From: Thiobacillus thioparus DSM 505
Lineage (GTDB): Bacteria > Pseudomonadota > Gammaproteobacteria > Burkholderiales > Thiobacillaceae
DNA length: 64,000 nucleotides
Assembly (NCBI RefSeq): GCF_000373385.1
Contig: NZ_KB891317.1
Location: 248,001-312,000 of the forward strand
Direction of reading: 5' to 3'
Shown here: positions 50,541 to 59,585 of the stretch, one piece after another
Numbering within the stretch: the first letter of the stretch is position 1
Layout: each line of letters starts with the position of its first letter
Translations under genes and position numbers: made by a program
The notes under the pieces: generated by a model
The model's input: the letters and a program-made list of their open reading frames with translations, nothing else
Database searches by the model: none
Told to the model about the DNA's origin: nothing

Positions 50541-51839
50541 ATGGAGGAAACAACAATGACGGAGCATGTTGCGACCAACGAGACGATTCTCGTGGTGGGC
50601 GGCGGGATTTCCGGCATGACTGCCGCGCTCGAAGCGGCCGAAACCGGCAAGAACGTCGTCCTGGTTGAGAAAAATCCCGCACTGGGCGGCCGGACTTCCC
50701 AGTTGTATCGCTACTTCCCCAAGCTGTGCCACCCCACCTGCGGTCTGGAAATCAACCTGCGCCGCCTCAAGAACAACCCCCGCGTGCGCGTGCTGACGCT
50801 GGCCGAAGTGACCGGCATCGAAGGCAGCACGGGCAACTACACCGTCTCCGTCAAGGTCAAGCCGCGTTACGTGAACGAGAACTGCACCGCCTGCGGCGAT
50901 TGCGGGCGCGCGGTCGAGACGATGGTGGACGACCCGTTCAACTACAACCTCGGCCAGCACAAGGCCGCCTTCCTGCCGAACGCGATGGCCTACCCGCAGC
51001 GCTATGTGCTGGACCCCGCGATCATCGGTACCCCCGATGCGGACAAGGCCAAGGCCGCCTGCAAATACGGCGCGATCGACCTTGACATGAAAGAGGAGAC
51101 GATCCAGGTCAAGGCCGGCGCTGTGGTGTGGGCAACCGGCTGGCAGCCCTACGACGCGGCGAAGATTCAGCCTTACGGCTACGGCCGCTTCAAGAACGTC
51201 ATCACCAGCGTCGAATTCGAGCGCCTGGCCGACATCCACGGCCCCACCGGCGGCAAGATCCTGCGCCCGTCCGACGGCAAGGAAGCGAAGAACATCGCCT
51301 TCATCCAGTGCGCCGGTTCGCGCGACGAGAACCACCTGCGCCACTGTTCGCGCATCTGCTGCATGGCGTCGCTGAAGCAGACGCACTACGTGCGCGAGAA
51401 GTATCCGGAAGACGGCAAGTCGACCATCTACTACATCGACATTCGCGCCATCGACCGCTTCGAGGATTTCTACCAGAAAGTGCAGGCCGATCCCTCGGTC
51501 ACCTTCATCAAGTCCAAGGTCGCGAAGATCACCGAAGACGAGCACGGCAACGCCGTGTGCCATGGCGTCGATACCGAAGGCTACAAGCGCTACACCACGC
51601 CGCACGACCTGGTGGTGCTGGCGGTGGGCATGGAGCCCTCGGTCAAGGGCATCAACATTCCCGGCCACATCGTCGCCGATTCGAGCGGTTTCATCGAAGC
51701 CGACCCGGCCAACGGCGCCGTGTTCGGCGCCGGTTGCGCGTCGAATGCGCTGGACGTGAACCGTGCCGTGCAATCGGCCACCGCGGCGGCATTGCGCGCC
51801 ATCCAGGTGGTCAACAAAGTAGCAAAGGCGGAGGCGTAA
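50541..51839 (+). CDS. qmoA: Quinone-interacting oxidoreductase subunit QmoA (HdrA-like flavoprotein)
   Basis: This is a 432-residue soluble flavoprotein. FAD motif: ILVVGGGISGMTAALEAAET followed by GRTSQLYRYFPKLCHPTCG, the HdrA-type cysteine stretch. A cysteine cluster CTACGDCGRAVETM is near residue 115. The HdrA signature CAGSRDENHLRHCSRICCMA lies near residue 257. QmoA exchanges electrons with AprBA in sulfate reducers and, running in reverse, in sulfur oxidisers. It starts the operon qmoA-qmoB-hdrC-hdrB with a three-base gap to qmoB. Confidence 0.93.
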   Translation: MEETTMTEHVATNETILVVGGGISGMTAALEAAETGKNVVLVEKNPALGGRTSQLYRYFPKLCHPTCGLEINLRRLKNNPRVRVLTLAEVTGIEGSTGNYTVSVKVKPRYVNENCTACGDCGRAVETMVDDPFNYNLGQHKAAFLPNAMAYPQRYVLDPAIIGTPDADKAKAACKYGAIDLDMKEETIQVKAGAVVWATGWQPYDAAKIQPYGYGRFKNVITSVEFERLADIHGPTGGKILRPSDGKEAKNIAFIQCAGSRDENHLRHCSRICCMASLKQTHYVREKYPEDGKSTIYYIDIRAIDRFEDFYQKVQADPSVTFIKSKVAKITEDEHGNAVCHGVDTEGYKRYTTPHDLVVLAVGMEPSVKGINIPGHIVADSSGFIEADPANGAVFGAGCASNALDVNRAVQSATAAALRAIQVVNKVAKAEA

Positions 51840-51842
51840 ACA

Positions 51843-54101
51843 ATGGCTGACATCAAAGTCGCAGCGTATATCTGCAAGGGCTGCGGACTCGGCGAGCGTC
51901 TGGATACGGACGCATTGGTCAAGATCGCACAGAAGGACGGCAAGGTGCCGCTGGCGAAGTCGCACGATTTCCTGTGCAACGCCGACGGCGTGGCGATGAT
52001 CAAGAACGACATCGCGAATGAAGGCGTCACTCACATCATGATCGGCGCCTGCTCGCGCCGCGCCAAGACCGAAGCGTTCTTCTTCCCCGAAAACGCGGTG
52101 GCGCGTGCCAACCTGCGCGAAGGCGTGGTCTGGATCCGTCCCGATACCGAGGAAGCGCGCGAAACCACGCAGGACATGGCGGAAGACTACATCCGCATGG
52201 GCTGCGCAGAAGTGAAGGCGATGACCGCGCCCGGCGGCAACACCAACACCGGCACCAGCAAGACCCTCTTGGTGGTGGGCGGCGGCGTCACTGGCATGAC
52301 GACCGCGATCGAAGCGTCGAAGACCGGTTATTCGGTGGTGCTGGTCGAGAAATCCGGCGAACTCGGTGGCTGGGCCGGCAAGCTCTACAAGCGCACGCCG
52401 GTGCACGAGCCGTTCAAGTCGCCGGCCGATACCGGCGTGGCCGACCTCGCCTCGCAGGTGATGGGCGACAGCAACATCAAGGTGTATCTGAATGCCACTA
52501 TCGCGAAAACCGATGGTGCGCCGGGCCGTTTCGTGGTCGACATCGCCACCGAATCGGGTGCGACGCACACCGAAGACATCGGCGCGATCGTGCAGGCTAC
52601 CGGCTTCACCCTGTACGACATGAACAAGCTGCCCGAACTCGGCGGCGGCAAGTCGCCCAACGTGATCGACCAGGCCGGCCTCGAAGCGCTGGCGAAAGCG
52701 GCTGCGGCAGGAGACGGCATCATTCGCCGGCCCTCGGACAACCAGCCGGTGAAATCGGTGGTATTCGTGCAGTGCGCCGGCCAGCGCGACCCAACCGGCA
52801 CGCACCTGTCCTACTGCTCGGGCTTCTGCTGCAACGCCAGCATCAAGCAGGCGATGTACTTCAAGGACACCAATCCGGGCGTCGATACCACCATCATCTA
52901 CACCGACCTGCGCACGCCCGGCAACGGCGAGGACTTCTACCGTAGCGCACAGGAAAAGGGCGTCATCTTCACCAAGGGCAAGGTCGCCGAAGTGGTGCCG
53001 AACGGCAATACCAGCACGGTCAAATTCAACGACCTGATCCTGGGAGACACCGATGCGTCGATGGTGGATGTCGATCTGGTGGTGCTGGCGACCGGCCAGG
53101 TGGCGAACTCGGGCATCAACATCGATGCGCTGACCAAGCCGCAGGTCGAAGGCCAGGAAGGCGAGCCCTCAGCCGTCGGCACAGTGGAAGTGAAGCCGAT
53201 TTCCATCCTCAACCTGACCTACCGTCAGGGTCCGGACGTGCCGCAGTTGAAGCAGGGCTTCACCGATTCGCACTTCATCTGCTTCCCCTACGAAACCCGC
53301 CGGACCGGCATCTACACCGCCGGTCCGGTGCGCCGCCCGATGGACATCGCGCAGGCGCGCGAGGATGCCACCGGTGCCGCGCTGAAGGCGATCCAGGCAC
53401 TGGAAAATGCCGAGCTCGGCCGCGCCGCGCATCCGCGCTCGGGTGACCTGTCGTTCCCGAAAGTGCGCCTTGAAGGCTGCACGCAGTGCAAGCGCTGCAC
53501 GGTGGAATGCCCGTTCGGCGCCATCGACGAGGACGAGAAGCGCTTCCCGGTATTCAACGAATCGCGCTGCCGCCGTTGCGGCACCTGCATGGGCGCCTGC
53601 CCGGTGCGTGTGATTTCGTTCGAGAACTATTCGGTCAACACGGTCGGCGCGCAGATCAAGGCGGTCGACATCCCCGACGAGTTCTCGGAAAAGCCGCGCA
53701 TCCTGATCCTGGCGTGCGAGAACGACGCCTACCCGGCGCTCGACATGGCAGGCATGAGCCGCAACGAGTATTCGGCCTTCGTGCGCATCATTCCGATCCG
53801 CTGCCTCGGTTCCGTCAACACCATCTGGATCACCGATGCGCTGAACGCCGGCTACGACGGCGTGATGCTGATGGGCTGCAAATCCGGCGACGAATATCAA
53901 TGCCACTTCGTCAAGGGTTCCGAGTTGGGGCGCGTACGGATGTCCAAGATCGACGACACGCTGAAGACGCTGAATCTCGAATCGGAGCGCGTGCGCGATC
54001 TCGAAGTCGCCATCACCGATATCGAACGGGTACCAGACATGATCAACAAGTATGCCGCCGAGCTGGTTGCCGTAGGCCCCAGCCCGTTCAAAGGCTTCTA
54101 A
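51843..54101 (+). CDS. qmoB: Quinone-interacting oxidoreductase subunit QmoB (HdrA-MvhD-like flavoprotein)
   Basis: This is a 752-residue flavoprotein with several modules. An N-terminal part is followed by an FAD domain (LLVVGGGVTGMTTAIEASKT near residue 140) and the HdrA-type CAGQRDPTGTHLSYCSGFCC. Two [4Fe-4S] ferredoxin sites lie near residues 544-585 (CTQCKRCTVECPFGAID; CRRCGTCMGACPVRVIS). A C-terminal MvhD-like domain follows (LILACENDAYPALDMAGMS; GVMLMGCKSGDEYQCHFVKG). This is the QmoB plan. It should hold two or more FeS clusters and pass electrons between QmoA and the Hdr-like subunits. Confidence 0.93.
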   Translation: MADIKVAAYICKGCGLGERLDTDALVKIAQKDGKVPLAKSHDFLCNADGVAMIKNDIANEGVTHIMIGACSRRAKTEAFFFPENAVARANLREGVVWIRPDTEEARETTQDMAEDYIRMGCAEVKAMTAPGGNTNTGTSKTLLVVGGGVTGMTTAIEASKTGYSVVLVEKSGELGGWAGKLYKRTPVHEPFKSPADTGVADLASQVMGDSNIKVYLNATIAKTDGAPGRFVVDIATESGATHTEDIGAIVQATGFTLYDMNKLPELGGGKSPNVIDQAGLEALAKAAAAGDGIIRRPSDNQPVKSVVFVQCAGQRDPTGTHLSYCSGFCCNASIKQAMYFKDTNPGVDTTIIYTDLRTPGNGEDFYRSAQEKGVIFTKGKVAEVVPNGNTSTVKFNDLILGDTDASMVDVDLVVLATGQVANSGINIDALTKPQVEGQEGEPSAVGTVEVKPISILNLTYRQGPDVPQLKQGFTDSHFICFPYETRRTGIYTAGPVRRPMDIAQAREDATGAALKAIQALENAELGRAAHPRSGDLSFPKVRLEGCTQCKRCTVECPFGAIDEDEKRFPVFNESRCRRCGTCMGACPVRVISFENYSVNTVGAQIKAVDIPDEFSEKPRILILACENDAYPALDMAGMSRNEYSAFVRIIPIRCLGSVNTIWITDALNAGYDGVMLMGCKSGDEYQCHFVKGSELGRVRMSKIDDTLKTLNLESERVRDLEVAITDIERVPDMINKYAAELVAVGPSPFKGF

Positions 54102-54114
54102 CAGGAGATCCACC

Positions 54115-54747
54115 ATGAGCGCAAACACCGCACTGGCGGAGAAATACCGCAACAACTTCCTGAAGGAAATCGAAGAACAGGTTGAGATGGGCGACTGGGT
54201 GAAGATGTGCATGCAATGCGGCGTCTGCTCCGGTTCCTGCCCGACCAACTTCCAGAGCGCGTGGGAACATCCGCCGCAGGAACTCTTCATGATGATCCGC
54301 GCAGGCAAGCGCGAGGAAGTGTTGACCAGCAGTTCGATGTGGAACTGCACTTCCTGCTACAACTGCATCGTGCGCTGTCCGCGCAAGCTGCCGATCACCC
54401 ACATCATGCACGGCATCGCCGAATACGCGCACCGGCTCGGCATGGCACCGAAGATGCAGCCGACGCGCTTCTTCAGCGGCCTGTTCTGGAAGAACTGCAC
54501 CCATACGGGACGCGTCAACGAACTCAAGCTGTCGATGGGTCTGTATTTCAAGGACGGGTTGGGTGCCGGCATCAAGGAGGGCATGAAGATGAAGGATGTG
54601 GCGATTGGCCTCTTGAAGGCCAAGCGGCTCAATCCGTTCGAACTGTTCGGCGGCCACAAGTGCAAGGACCAGAAAGGCATCCAGGCGATGCTGAAAAAAG
54701 CCTACGAAATCGAACGCAGCCGCAAGGCCGCCAAGATGGCGGGCTGA
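54115..54747 (+). CDS. hdrC: HdrC-like iron-sulfur subunit (replaces the soluble part of QmoC)
   Basis: This 210-residue soluble protein has two [4Fe-4S] motifs, CMQCGVCSGSCPTNFQS (about residues 32-48) and CTSCYNCIVRCPRKLPI (about 79-95), as in heterodisulfide reductase subunit C. No membrane helix is present. In the canonical qmoABC operon this place is held by QmoC, which fuses HdrC to a haem-b membrane domain. Here the membrane domain is missing and a separate hdrB follows. An AGGAGA ribosome site precedes the ATG. The complex is probably QmoA-QmoB-HdrC-HdrB. Confidence 0.92.
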   Translation: MSANTALAEKYRNNFLKEIEEQVEMGDWVKMCMQCGVCSGSCPTNFQSAWEHPPQELFMMIRAGKREEVLTSSSMWNCTSCYNCIVRCPRKLPITHIMHGIAEYAHRLGMAPKMQPTRFFSGLFWKNCTHTGRVNELKLSMGLYFKDGLGAGIKEGMKMKDVAIGLLKAKRLNPFELFGGHKCKDQKGIQAMLKKAYEIERSRKAAKMAG

Positions 54748-54757
54748 GGAGAGACAT

Positions 54758-55669
54758 ATGGCCAAACATGAATACGCGTTTTACCCGGGGTGCTCGTCGC
54801 AGAAGGGCGCCTCCGCTTCCAACTATCTGACCTCGGTCGAGTCGATGTGCAAGACGCTCGACGTCAAGCTGACCGAGATTCCCGACTGGAACTGCTGCGG
54901 CGCTTCGATCGGATACGCCGAGGCCGGCGAGCTGCCGCGCCATGTGATGAATGCGCGCAACTTCGCGCTGTCCGAGAAGAACCTCCCCGGCCAGGAAATC
55001 GTCGCCACCTGCGCCGCCTGCTGGCTGGGCGCACGCGAAACCCGCGAGCGCCTGACGCACTCCGACACGCTGATGGCCGACACCCGCGAAGCGCTGAAGG
55101 AAGCCGGGCTGACGATCAACGAGATGCCCAATATTCGCCACATGGTCGAAGTCCTGATCGAGGACCTCGGCTTCGACGAAATGAAGAAGCACGTCGTGCG
55201 TCCGCTCGAAGGCGTGAAGATCGCGGGCTACGTCGGCTGCCAGACCAACCGCCCGTTCGGCGTGGACGGCGAGTCGTTCGAAAATCCCCAGTACCTCGAC
55301 AAAATGGTCGAGATGGTCGGTGCCGAATCGATCCCCGAATACGACATGAAAGTGACCTGTTGCGGCGGTGCGCTGGCGTTCTCCGAGCCCGAGAAGGCGC
55401 AGGCACAGATCAAGGACATCGTCGAGTCGGCCTATGACCACGGCGCCGAGATGATCGTCACGCCATGTCCGCTATGCCAGGCCAACGTGGAGATCTACCA
55501 GGGCCAGATCAACCAGCGCTATGGCACCAAGTTCAACATCCCGGTGATGTACTACAGCCAGCTGATGGTGGTTGCCTACGGCGGAAGCGCCAAGGACGCC
55601 GCACTGAACGGCCAGGTCATCAAGGCGCGCAGGCTGGAAGAAATCGCCGCCAAGCCGGTCAAGCGCTGA
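54758..55669 (+). CDS. hdrB: HdrB-like subunit with CCG domains
   Basis: This 303-residue protein has two CCG (cysteine-rich) domains of HdrB type. The first has YPGCSSQKG, WNCCGASIGYAEAGE and CAACWLGARE; the second has VGCQTNRPFG, VTCCGGALAFSEPEKA and PCPLCQANVE. In methanogen HdrB these hold non-cubane [4Fe-4S] clusters that act on disulfides. Here the substrate is unknown; it could pass electrons to a membrane partner or act on a thiol/disulfide carrier. It is the last gene of the operon and is followed by a strong terminator. Confidence 0.93.
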   Translation: MAKHEYAFYPGCSSQKGASASNYLTSVESMCKTLDVKLTEIPDWNCCGASIGYAEAGELPRHVMNARNFALSEKNLPGQEIVATCAACWLGARETRERLTHSDTLMADTREALKEAGLTINEMPNIRHMVEVLIEDLGFDEMKKHVVRPLEGVKIAGYVGCQTNRPFGVDGESFENPQYLDKMVEMVGAESIPEYDMKVTCCGGALAFSEPEKAQAQIKDIVESAYDHGAEMIVTPCPLCQANVEIYQGQINQRYGTKFNIPVMYYSQLMVVAYGGSAKDAALNGQVIKARRLEEIAAKPVKR

Positions 55670-55690
55670 GTCGTTTCAGGTGCATTGCAA

Positions 55691-55717
55691 ACAGGGGCCG
55701 CGTGCCCCTGTTTTTTT
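55691..55717 (+). terminator. Intrinsic terminator of the qmo-hdr operon
   Basis: ACAGGGGC-CGCGT-GCCCCTGT is an 8-bp GC-rich stem followed by a run of seven T. It lies 22 bases after the hdrB stop. Confidence 0.93.
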
Positions 55718-55766
55718 GCGTGCATGAAATGCGCGTGGGCCCGGTCGTGTCTGAACGCGGCCCGCC

Positions 55767-56198
55767 TTAGCCGCTCGCCTGGGGCGTGCCTGCCGGCTCA
55801 GCGACTGCCCCGTCTTCCGTTGTCTTGTTGGCCGGTTTTGGACGGCTACGCCGGGCTAGCGTGCGGAGGAATGCGCCCATCTCATGGCTGGCCTGATCGA
55901 AGGCGCCGGCCGGGCCAAGCGCCTGACGGGCGGCGCTGAAATTCTTCTGCTTGATGTTGTGGACGATGTCACCGGCCACTCGATGAAAGTGGGCATGCAG
56001 TTCGCAGGCTTTCACGTGGTCTTCCGGCGACAGCATCCTGCGGGCTTCATCCGCCAACCATTTCCCCAGTTTGCAGGATTCGGTGTGGCTGATCGCGGAC
56101 AAGTCGAGCCCCGCCTTGCCACTCAGAAAACTCCGGAATCTGGCTTTCCACGCGCCATGTGAATAAATGGCATATTCGATATCGCTTTTGATTCCCAT
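55767..56198 (-). CDS. Chemoreceptor zinc-binding (CZB) domain protein
   Basis: This 143-residue soluble protein consists mainly of a CZB domain, the four-helix zinc-binding unit found on chemoreceptors and diguanylate cyclases. The zinc-ligand pattern is visible: His in IYSHGAWKARFRSFL, Cys in SCKLGKWLADEA, and His pairs in HVKACELHAHFHRVAGDIV. The tail (after residue 110) is basic then Pro/Thr/Glu-rich and probably disordered. MGIKSDIEYA at 56198 is chosen as start over an upstream Met six codons earlier. A stand-alone CZB would be a zinc or redox sensor acting on a partner protein. Confidence 0.85.
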   Translation of the reverse strand: MGIKSDIEYAIYSHGAWKARFRSFLSGKAGLDLSAISHTESCKLGKWLADEARRMLSPEDHVKACELHAHFHRVAGDIVHNIKQKNFSAARQALGPAGAFDQASHEMGAFLRTLARRSRPKPANKTTEDGAVAEPAGTPQASG

Positions 56199-56334
56199 GC
56201 CCCCTCCGCTGAACACTGCATATCTCCATAAGGAATAACGGTGTTCATCCCTGTTTTTTTAATTGAAATTCTGATGACGTGGTGAGCCAGGTTCCCTCTC
56301 GGTATGGACATCGAGTTGGTCAATAAATATAATA

Positions 56335-56348
56335 AGATAATGTTATCT
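56335..56348. promoter_or_regulatory. AT-rich inverted repeat upstream of the PEP-CTERM gene
   Basis: AGATAA-TG-TTATCT is a perfect 6-2-6 dyad in an AT-rich stretch, about 117 bp before the PEP-CTERM ATG. It could be an operator or part of the promoter. Confidence 0.3.
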
Positions 56349-56464
56349 ATAAATAATCATGCTGGATGGCAGCCAGCGGGCTTTGCACTCTCTTGGCAGG
56401 GTGGGGGCGAGGCCGCCGTGCAGGGGCATGCACTTCATACGACTAAATTCAGGGAGCCTTACCT

Positions 56465-57586
56465 ATGTTGAAATCAAGAACCTGCGCCATGGCTGTGGCT
56501 GCATCCATGGCAATCACGCCTGGCATTGGCGCTGCTTCAGTGTTTGGCAGTCTGGGCAATTTTGACGTGATCAACGACACCGGATTCACCGCCCATGGCT
56601 TCGAAATCGATCTCGAAGGCTTGCACAGCAGCGACATCACCGATACCTTCGGGGGGGTGGGTCGAGGCTTTCCGAGTGGCCGCGGGTTCGATCCGCTCAC
56701 CAGCGTGGAGCGCTATGGCTCACCCACGATCACCGAGTATTCCAACGGTTTGACGTTCGGCACGAAAATAACCTATCAAGGGTTGTTCGACAGCAATACG
56801 GGTAGCTGGGATTACGGTACGCCAAGCGGCACCTTCATCACGCCGGGTGACAACTGCTGGTCCGGGGGCGGTGTGGGCTACAGTGCCGCGACGCCGTGCG
56901 ATCATTTCGGGGTCGGCACGACCGCGAATGCGAGCAAGACCACGTATAGCTGGCTGGTCGAGACCGGAACGCCGGGTGTCCTGAACAATGGGGTCGTCAA
57001 TCTTCCGGCTCCCGTCTGGAACGTGATCCCCGCTCCGGTCGCCGGCAATCCGCCCCTTGTGGTTGCACAAATCCAGGCGCCGGCAGCCGCGAATGAAGCC
57101 CAGTTCGGTGAAGCCATCTGGGTCAAGGTGTTCACCACGGAGCTTGCGGATCCGATCGCGCTCGAAGAACTGGTGGGGGGCAATCCGAAGGTCGAACAGG
57201 CCGTCACCGAGGTCGAGTGGCAATTGTTGCAGACAGATCCGGGCAATCCGCTCGCCGGTCAGCTGGAGAGCGGTTACGGGGTGCCGGTGGGCCCGAATGC
57301 CGCATCGATCCTGCGTCGCTACGAGTTCTACAAGTATTCCGGCGTGTACGATCCGGAAACCCATGAGGCATTGGTGACGTTCAGCGACTCGCATCCCAAT
57401 GATCCCAACGACCCGCTGTATTACGACCCAAGCAAGACCGTCGATCTCGGCAATTACCTCGGCGCCCAGAATGCCGCGGTCAATCTGGCGGCTGCGGTTC
57501 CGGAACCTGGGACCTCTGTCATGCTGCTTGCTGGCCTGGGGCTGGTCGGTTTCGCGGTTCATCGCAGAAAGCGCTACGCGAACTGA
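56465..57586 (+). CDS. PEP-CTERM-anchored exported protein
   Basis: This is a 373-residue exported protein. A signal peptide (MLKSRTCAMAVAASMAITPG) is followed by a long extracellular region rich in Gly, Thr, Asn and Pro with no recognised enzyme motif (DTGFTAHGFEIDLEGLHSSD; THEALVTFSDSHPND). The end is the sorting signal VPEPGTSVMLLAGLGLVGFA followed by HRRKRYAN, i.e. PEP motif, hydrophobic span and basic tail. Exosortase would cleave it and link it to the cell surface or exopolysaccharide. The exosortase gene itself is not in the window. The gene is alone, with its own terminator. Confidence 0.92.
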   Translation: MLKSRTCAMAVAASMAITPGIGAASVFGSLGNFDVINDTGFTAHGFEIDLEGLHSSDITDTFGGVGRGFPSGRGFDPLTSVERYGSPTITEYSNGLTFGTKITYQGLFDSNTGSWDYGTPSGTFITPGDNCWSGGGVGYSAATPCDHFGVGTTANASKTTYSWLVETGTPGVLNNGVVNLPAPVWNVIPAPVAGNPPLVVAQIQAPAAANEAQFGEAIWVKVFTTELADPIALEELVGGNPKVEQAVTEVEWQLLQTDPGNPLAGQLESGYGVPVGPNAASILRRYEFYKYSGVYDPETHEALVTFSDSHPNDPNDPLYYDPSKTVDLGNYLGAQNAAVNLAAAVPEPGTSVMLLAGLGLVGFAVHRRKRYAN

Positions 57587-57608
57587 TGCGGTCGCGCCGC
57601 GCAAATCA

Positions 57609-57631
57609 ACGGGGACTTCGGTCCCCGTTTT
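57609..57631. terminator. Terminator between the PEP-CTERM and TRIC-type genes
   Basis: ACGGGGAC-TTCG-GTCCCCGT is an 8-bp stem with a stable TTCG loop, followed by TTT on the plus strand. It lies between two convergent genes and may serve both. Confidence 0.88.
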
Positions 57632-57643
57632 CATTTGGCGGGA

Positions 57644-58258
57644 CTACTTGCGTGCCGAATAGGTGGGCAGCGTAATCCGGAAAGCCATGGCAAGCAGTCG
57701 AAGACCCAGGACGGTCGCCATCCCCGCCCAGGCTGCGACCACGGGCGCCAGGCCCAGGGCTTGCAGACCGATCATCATCAGGGCGCCGGTCCAGGCGGCC
57801 GACGCATAAAGCTCGCCGCGCAGAAATACCAGCGGGACCTCGTTGCACAGCACATCGCGCACTACGCCGCCGAAGATTCCGGTGATCATTCCCAGCAGGC
57901 TCGCCGCCAGCCAGGGCGCGTGCCAATCCAGTGCGATCTGGGTGCCGACGATGGTGAACAGCGCCAGGCCGATGGCATCCGGGATGAGGAACAGGCGCGG
58001 CGGCAAACGCAGGCCGCGCACGGCGAAGAAGACGACGAGCGTCGTCGCCAGCGCGACATACAGATATACCGGCTCGCCGAGCCAGAACACCGGGCGTTGC
58101 AGCAGCAGGTCGCGCACCGTGCCGCCGCCCAGCGCGGTGGCCGTTCCCACCATCACGGCGCCGACCAGATCCATGTTCTTGCGCCCGGCATCGAGCACAC
58201 CGGTGAGCGCGAATACCGCGACGGCAGACAGGCCGACCCAGTACAGCAGGTTTTCCAT
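57644..58258 (-). CDS. TRIC/UPF0126-type inner-membrane channel
   Basis: This 204-residue protein has seven predicted helices made of two related halves. Each half carries a glycine-rich turn with an Arg-Asp: GTATALGGGTVRDLLLQ and GMITGIFGGVVRDVLCN. This is the hallmark of the trimeric intracellular cation (TRIC) channel family, known from YicG-like proteins. Bacterial members conduct potassium or other small cations or, in some cases, amino acids; the substrate here is open. It is followed convergently by a PEP-CTERM gene. Confidence 0.9.
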   Translation of the reverse strand: MENLLYWVGLSAVAVFALTGVLDAGRKNMDLVGAVMVGTATALGGGTVRDLLLQRPVFWLGEPVYLYVALATTLVVFFAVRGLRLPPRLFLIPDAIGLALFTIVGTQIALDWHAPWLAASLLGMITGIFGGVVRDVLCNEVPLVFLRGELYASAAWTGALMMIGLQALGLAPVVAAWAGMATVLGLRLLAMAFRITLPTYSARK

Positions 58259-58349
58259 GAAGTGTGCCCGGTTGGGCAGCGCTTAGCCGCCCGATCGTTG
58301 TCGATGCCGGAGTATCGCAAGAAATGAAAGGGCGGGCATCCTGCGACGC

Positions 58350-59453
58350 TTATTTCTTGCGTTCCCGCTTCAGCAGTTCTGCCTTGCGCGCGAGGCCCCA
58401 ACGGTAGCCCGCCAGGCTGCCATCCGCGCGCACGGCGCGGTGGCACGGAATCGCCACCGCCACGGCGTTCTCGGCGCAGGCATGCGCCACCGCGCGGAAG
58501 GCCCGGGGCTGGCCGATGCGTGCGGCAATTTCGCTGTAGGTGGACGTCTCGCCCGCAGGAATGGCCTGCAGGGCCTGCCAGACACGGCGCTGGAAGACCG
58601 TGCCCTGGACATCCAGCGGCAGATCGAGCACGCCGCGCGGCTGCTCGATGTAATCCAGCACGCGGGCGATCCAGCGCTGAAACCCGGCGTCGGCCGGCTC
58701 GAACTGCGCCTGCGGAAAGCGCGCTCGGATGCGGTCTTCCAGCGCTTCGGCCGATTCGTCGAACTCGATGGCGCACACGCCCTTGCGGGTGGCGGCGACG
58801 ATGACCCAGCCGAGCGAGCAGGGCACGACGGCATGGCGAATGTGCTCGCCCGCGCCACCCTTGCGGTAGCTGCCCGGCGACATGCCGAGCAGCGCGGGCG
58901 CGGCCTCATAGAAGCGCCCGGCCGAATTGAAGCCGGCATCGTAGAGAGCCTCGGTCACCGACGGCGCGGATTGCAGAGACGCCGCCACCCGCCGGGCTTG
59001 AAGGGCCTTGTGATAGGCCTTTGGGCTGAGGCCGGCCACGGCCTTGAAGACGCGCTGGAAATGATACGGGCTCATCCCGGCGTGCTGCGCCAGCTGAGCG
59101 AGGGACGGTGCGGACGCGCTGAGCTCGATGGCCTGGCAGGCCTGGCGAACGAGCACGCTGCGGGTTTGCTGCTGTGAGGGCGCATCCGGCTGGCAGCGCT
59201 TGCAGGGGCGGTAGCCTGCCGCGGCGGCAAGGTCGCCAGTCTCGTAGAACGTCACGTTTTCCCGTTTCGCCGCGCGCGAGGGACACGAAGGCCGGCAATA
59301 CACGCCGGTGGTACGAACTGCGTAGACGAATTCGCCGTCCGCCAGCACATCGCGGCGGACCACGGCCTGCCAGCGTTGCTCCGCAAGCTGCGCGGTATCA
59401 GGCAAAGCGGCGTTCGGCGGGGAGGCAGATTCGGTATCCATGATGACGTTCAA
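58350..59453 (-). CDS. ada: Ada: methylphosphotriester-DNA/O6-methylguanine-DNA methyltransferase and regulator
   Basis: This 367-residue protein has the full Ada plan. The N-terminal zinc domain has Cys ligands in TTGVYCRPSCPSRA and RPCKRCQPD (methyl acceptor Cys among these). An AraC-type DNA-binding domain (about residues 100-190) has the helix-turn-helix LAQHAGMSPYHFQRVFKAVA. The C-terminal O6-alkylguanine methyltransferase has the acceptor Cys in VAIPCHRAVRADGSLAGYRW. It repairs alkylated DNA and activates its own regulon. No alkB or alkA lies beside it. Confidence 0.96.
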   Translation of the reverse strand: MNVIMDTESASPPNAALPDTAQLAEQRWQAVVRRDVLADGEFVYAVRTTGVYCRPSCPSRAAKRENVTFYETGDLAAAAGYRPCKRCQPDAPSQQQTRSVLVRQACQAIELSASAPSLAQLAQHAGMSPYHFQRVFKAVAGLSPKAYHKALQARRVAASLQSAPSVTEALYDAGFNSAGRFYEAAPALLGMSPGSYRKGGAGEHIRHAVVPCSLGWVIVAATRKGVCAIEFDESAEALEDRIRARFPQAQFEPADAGFQRWIARVLDYIEQPRGVLDLPLDVQGTVFQRRVWQALQAIPAGETSTYSEIAARIGQPRAFRAVAHACAENAVAVAIPCHRAVRADGSLAGYRWGLARKAELLKRERKK

Positions 59454-59585
59454 CAGGGCGCGGGAGTGACAGTGTCAGCCGGTTTGGGCCGTGCCGCAAT
59501 CCGAAACTTGCGCTCAAATTCCATGACGGTCGCACCGCCCGCCAAGCGGCGGTATCCTTACGTTTTGTCCAATACGCACACGAAC

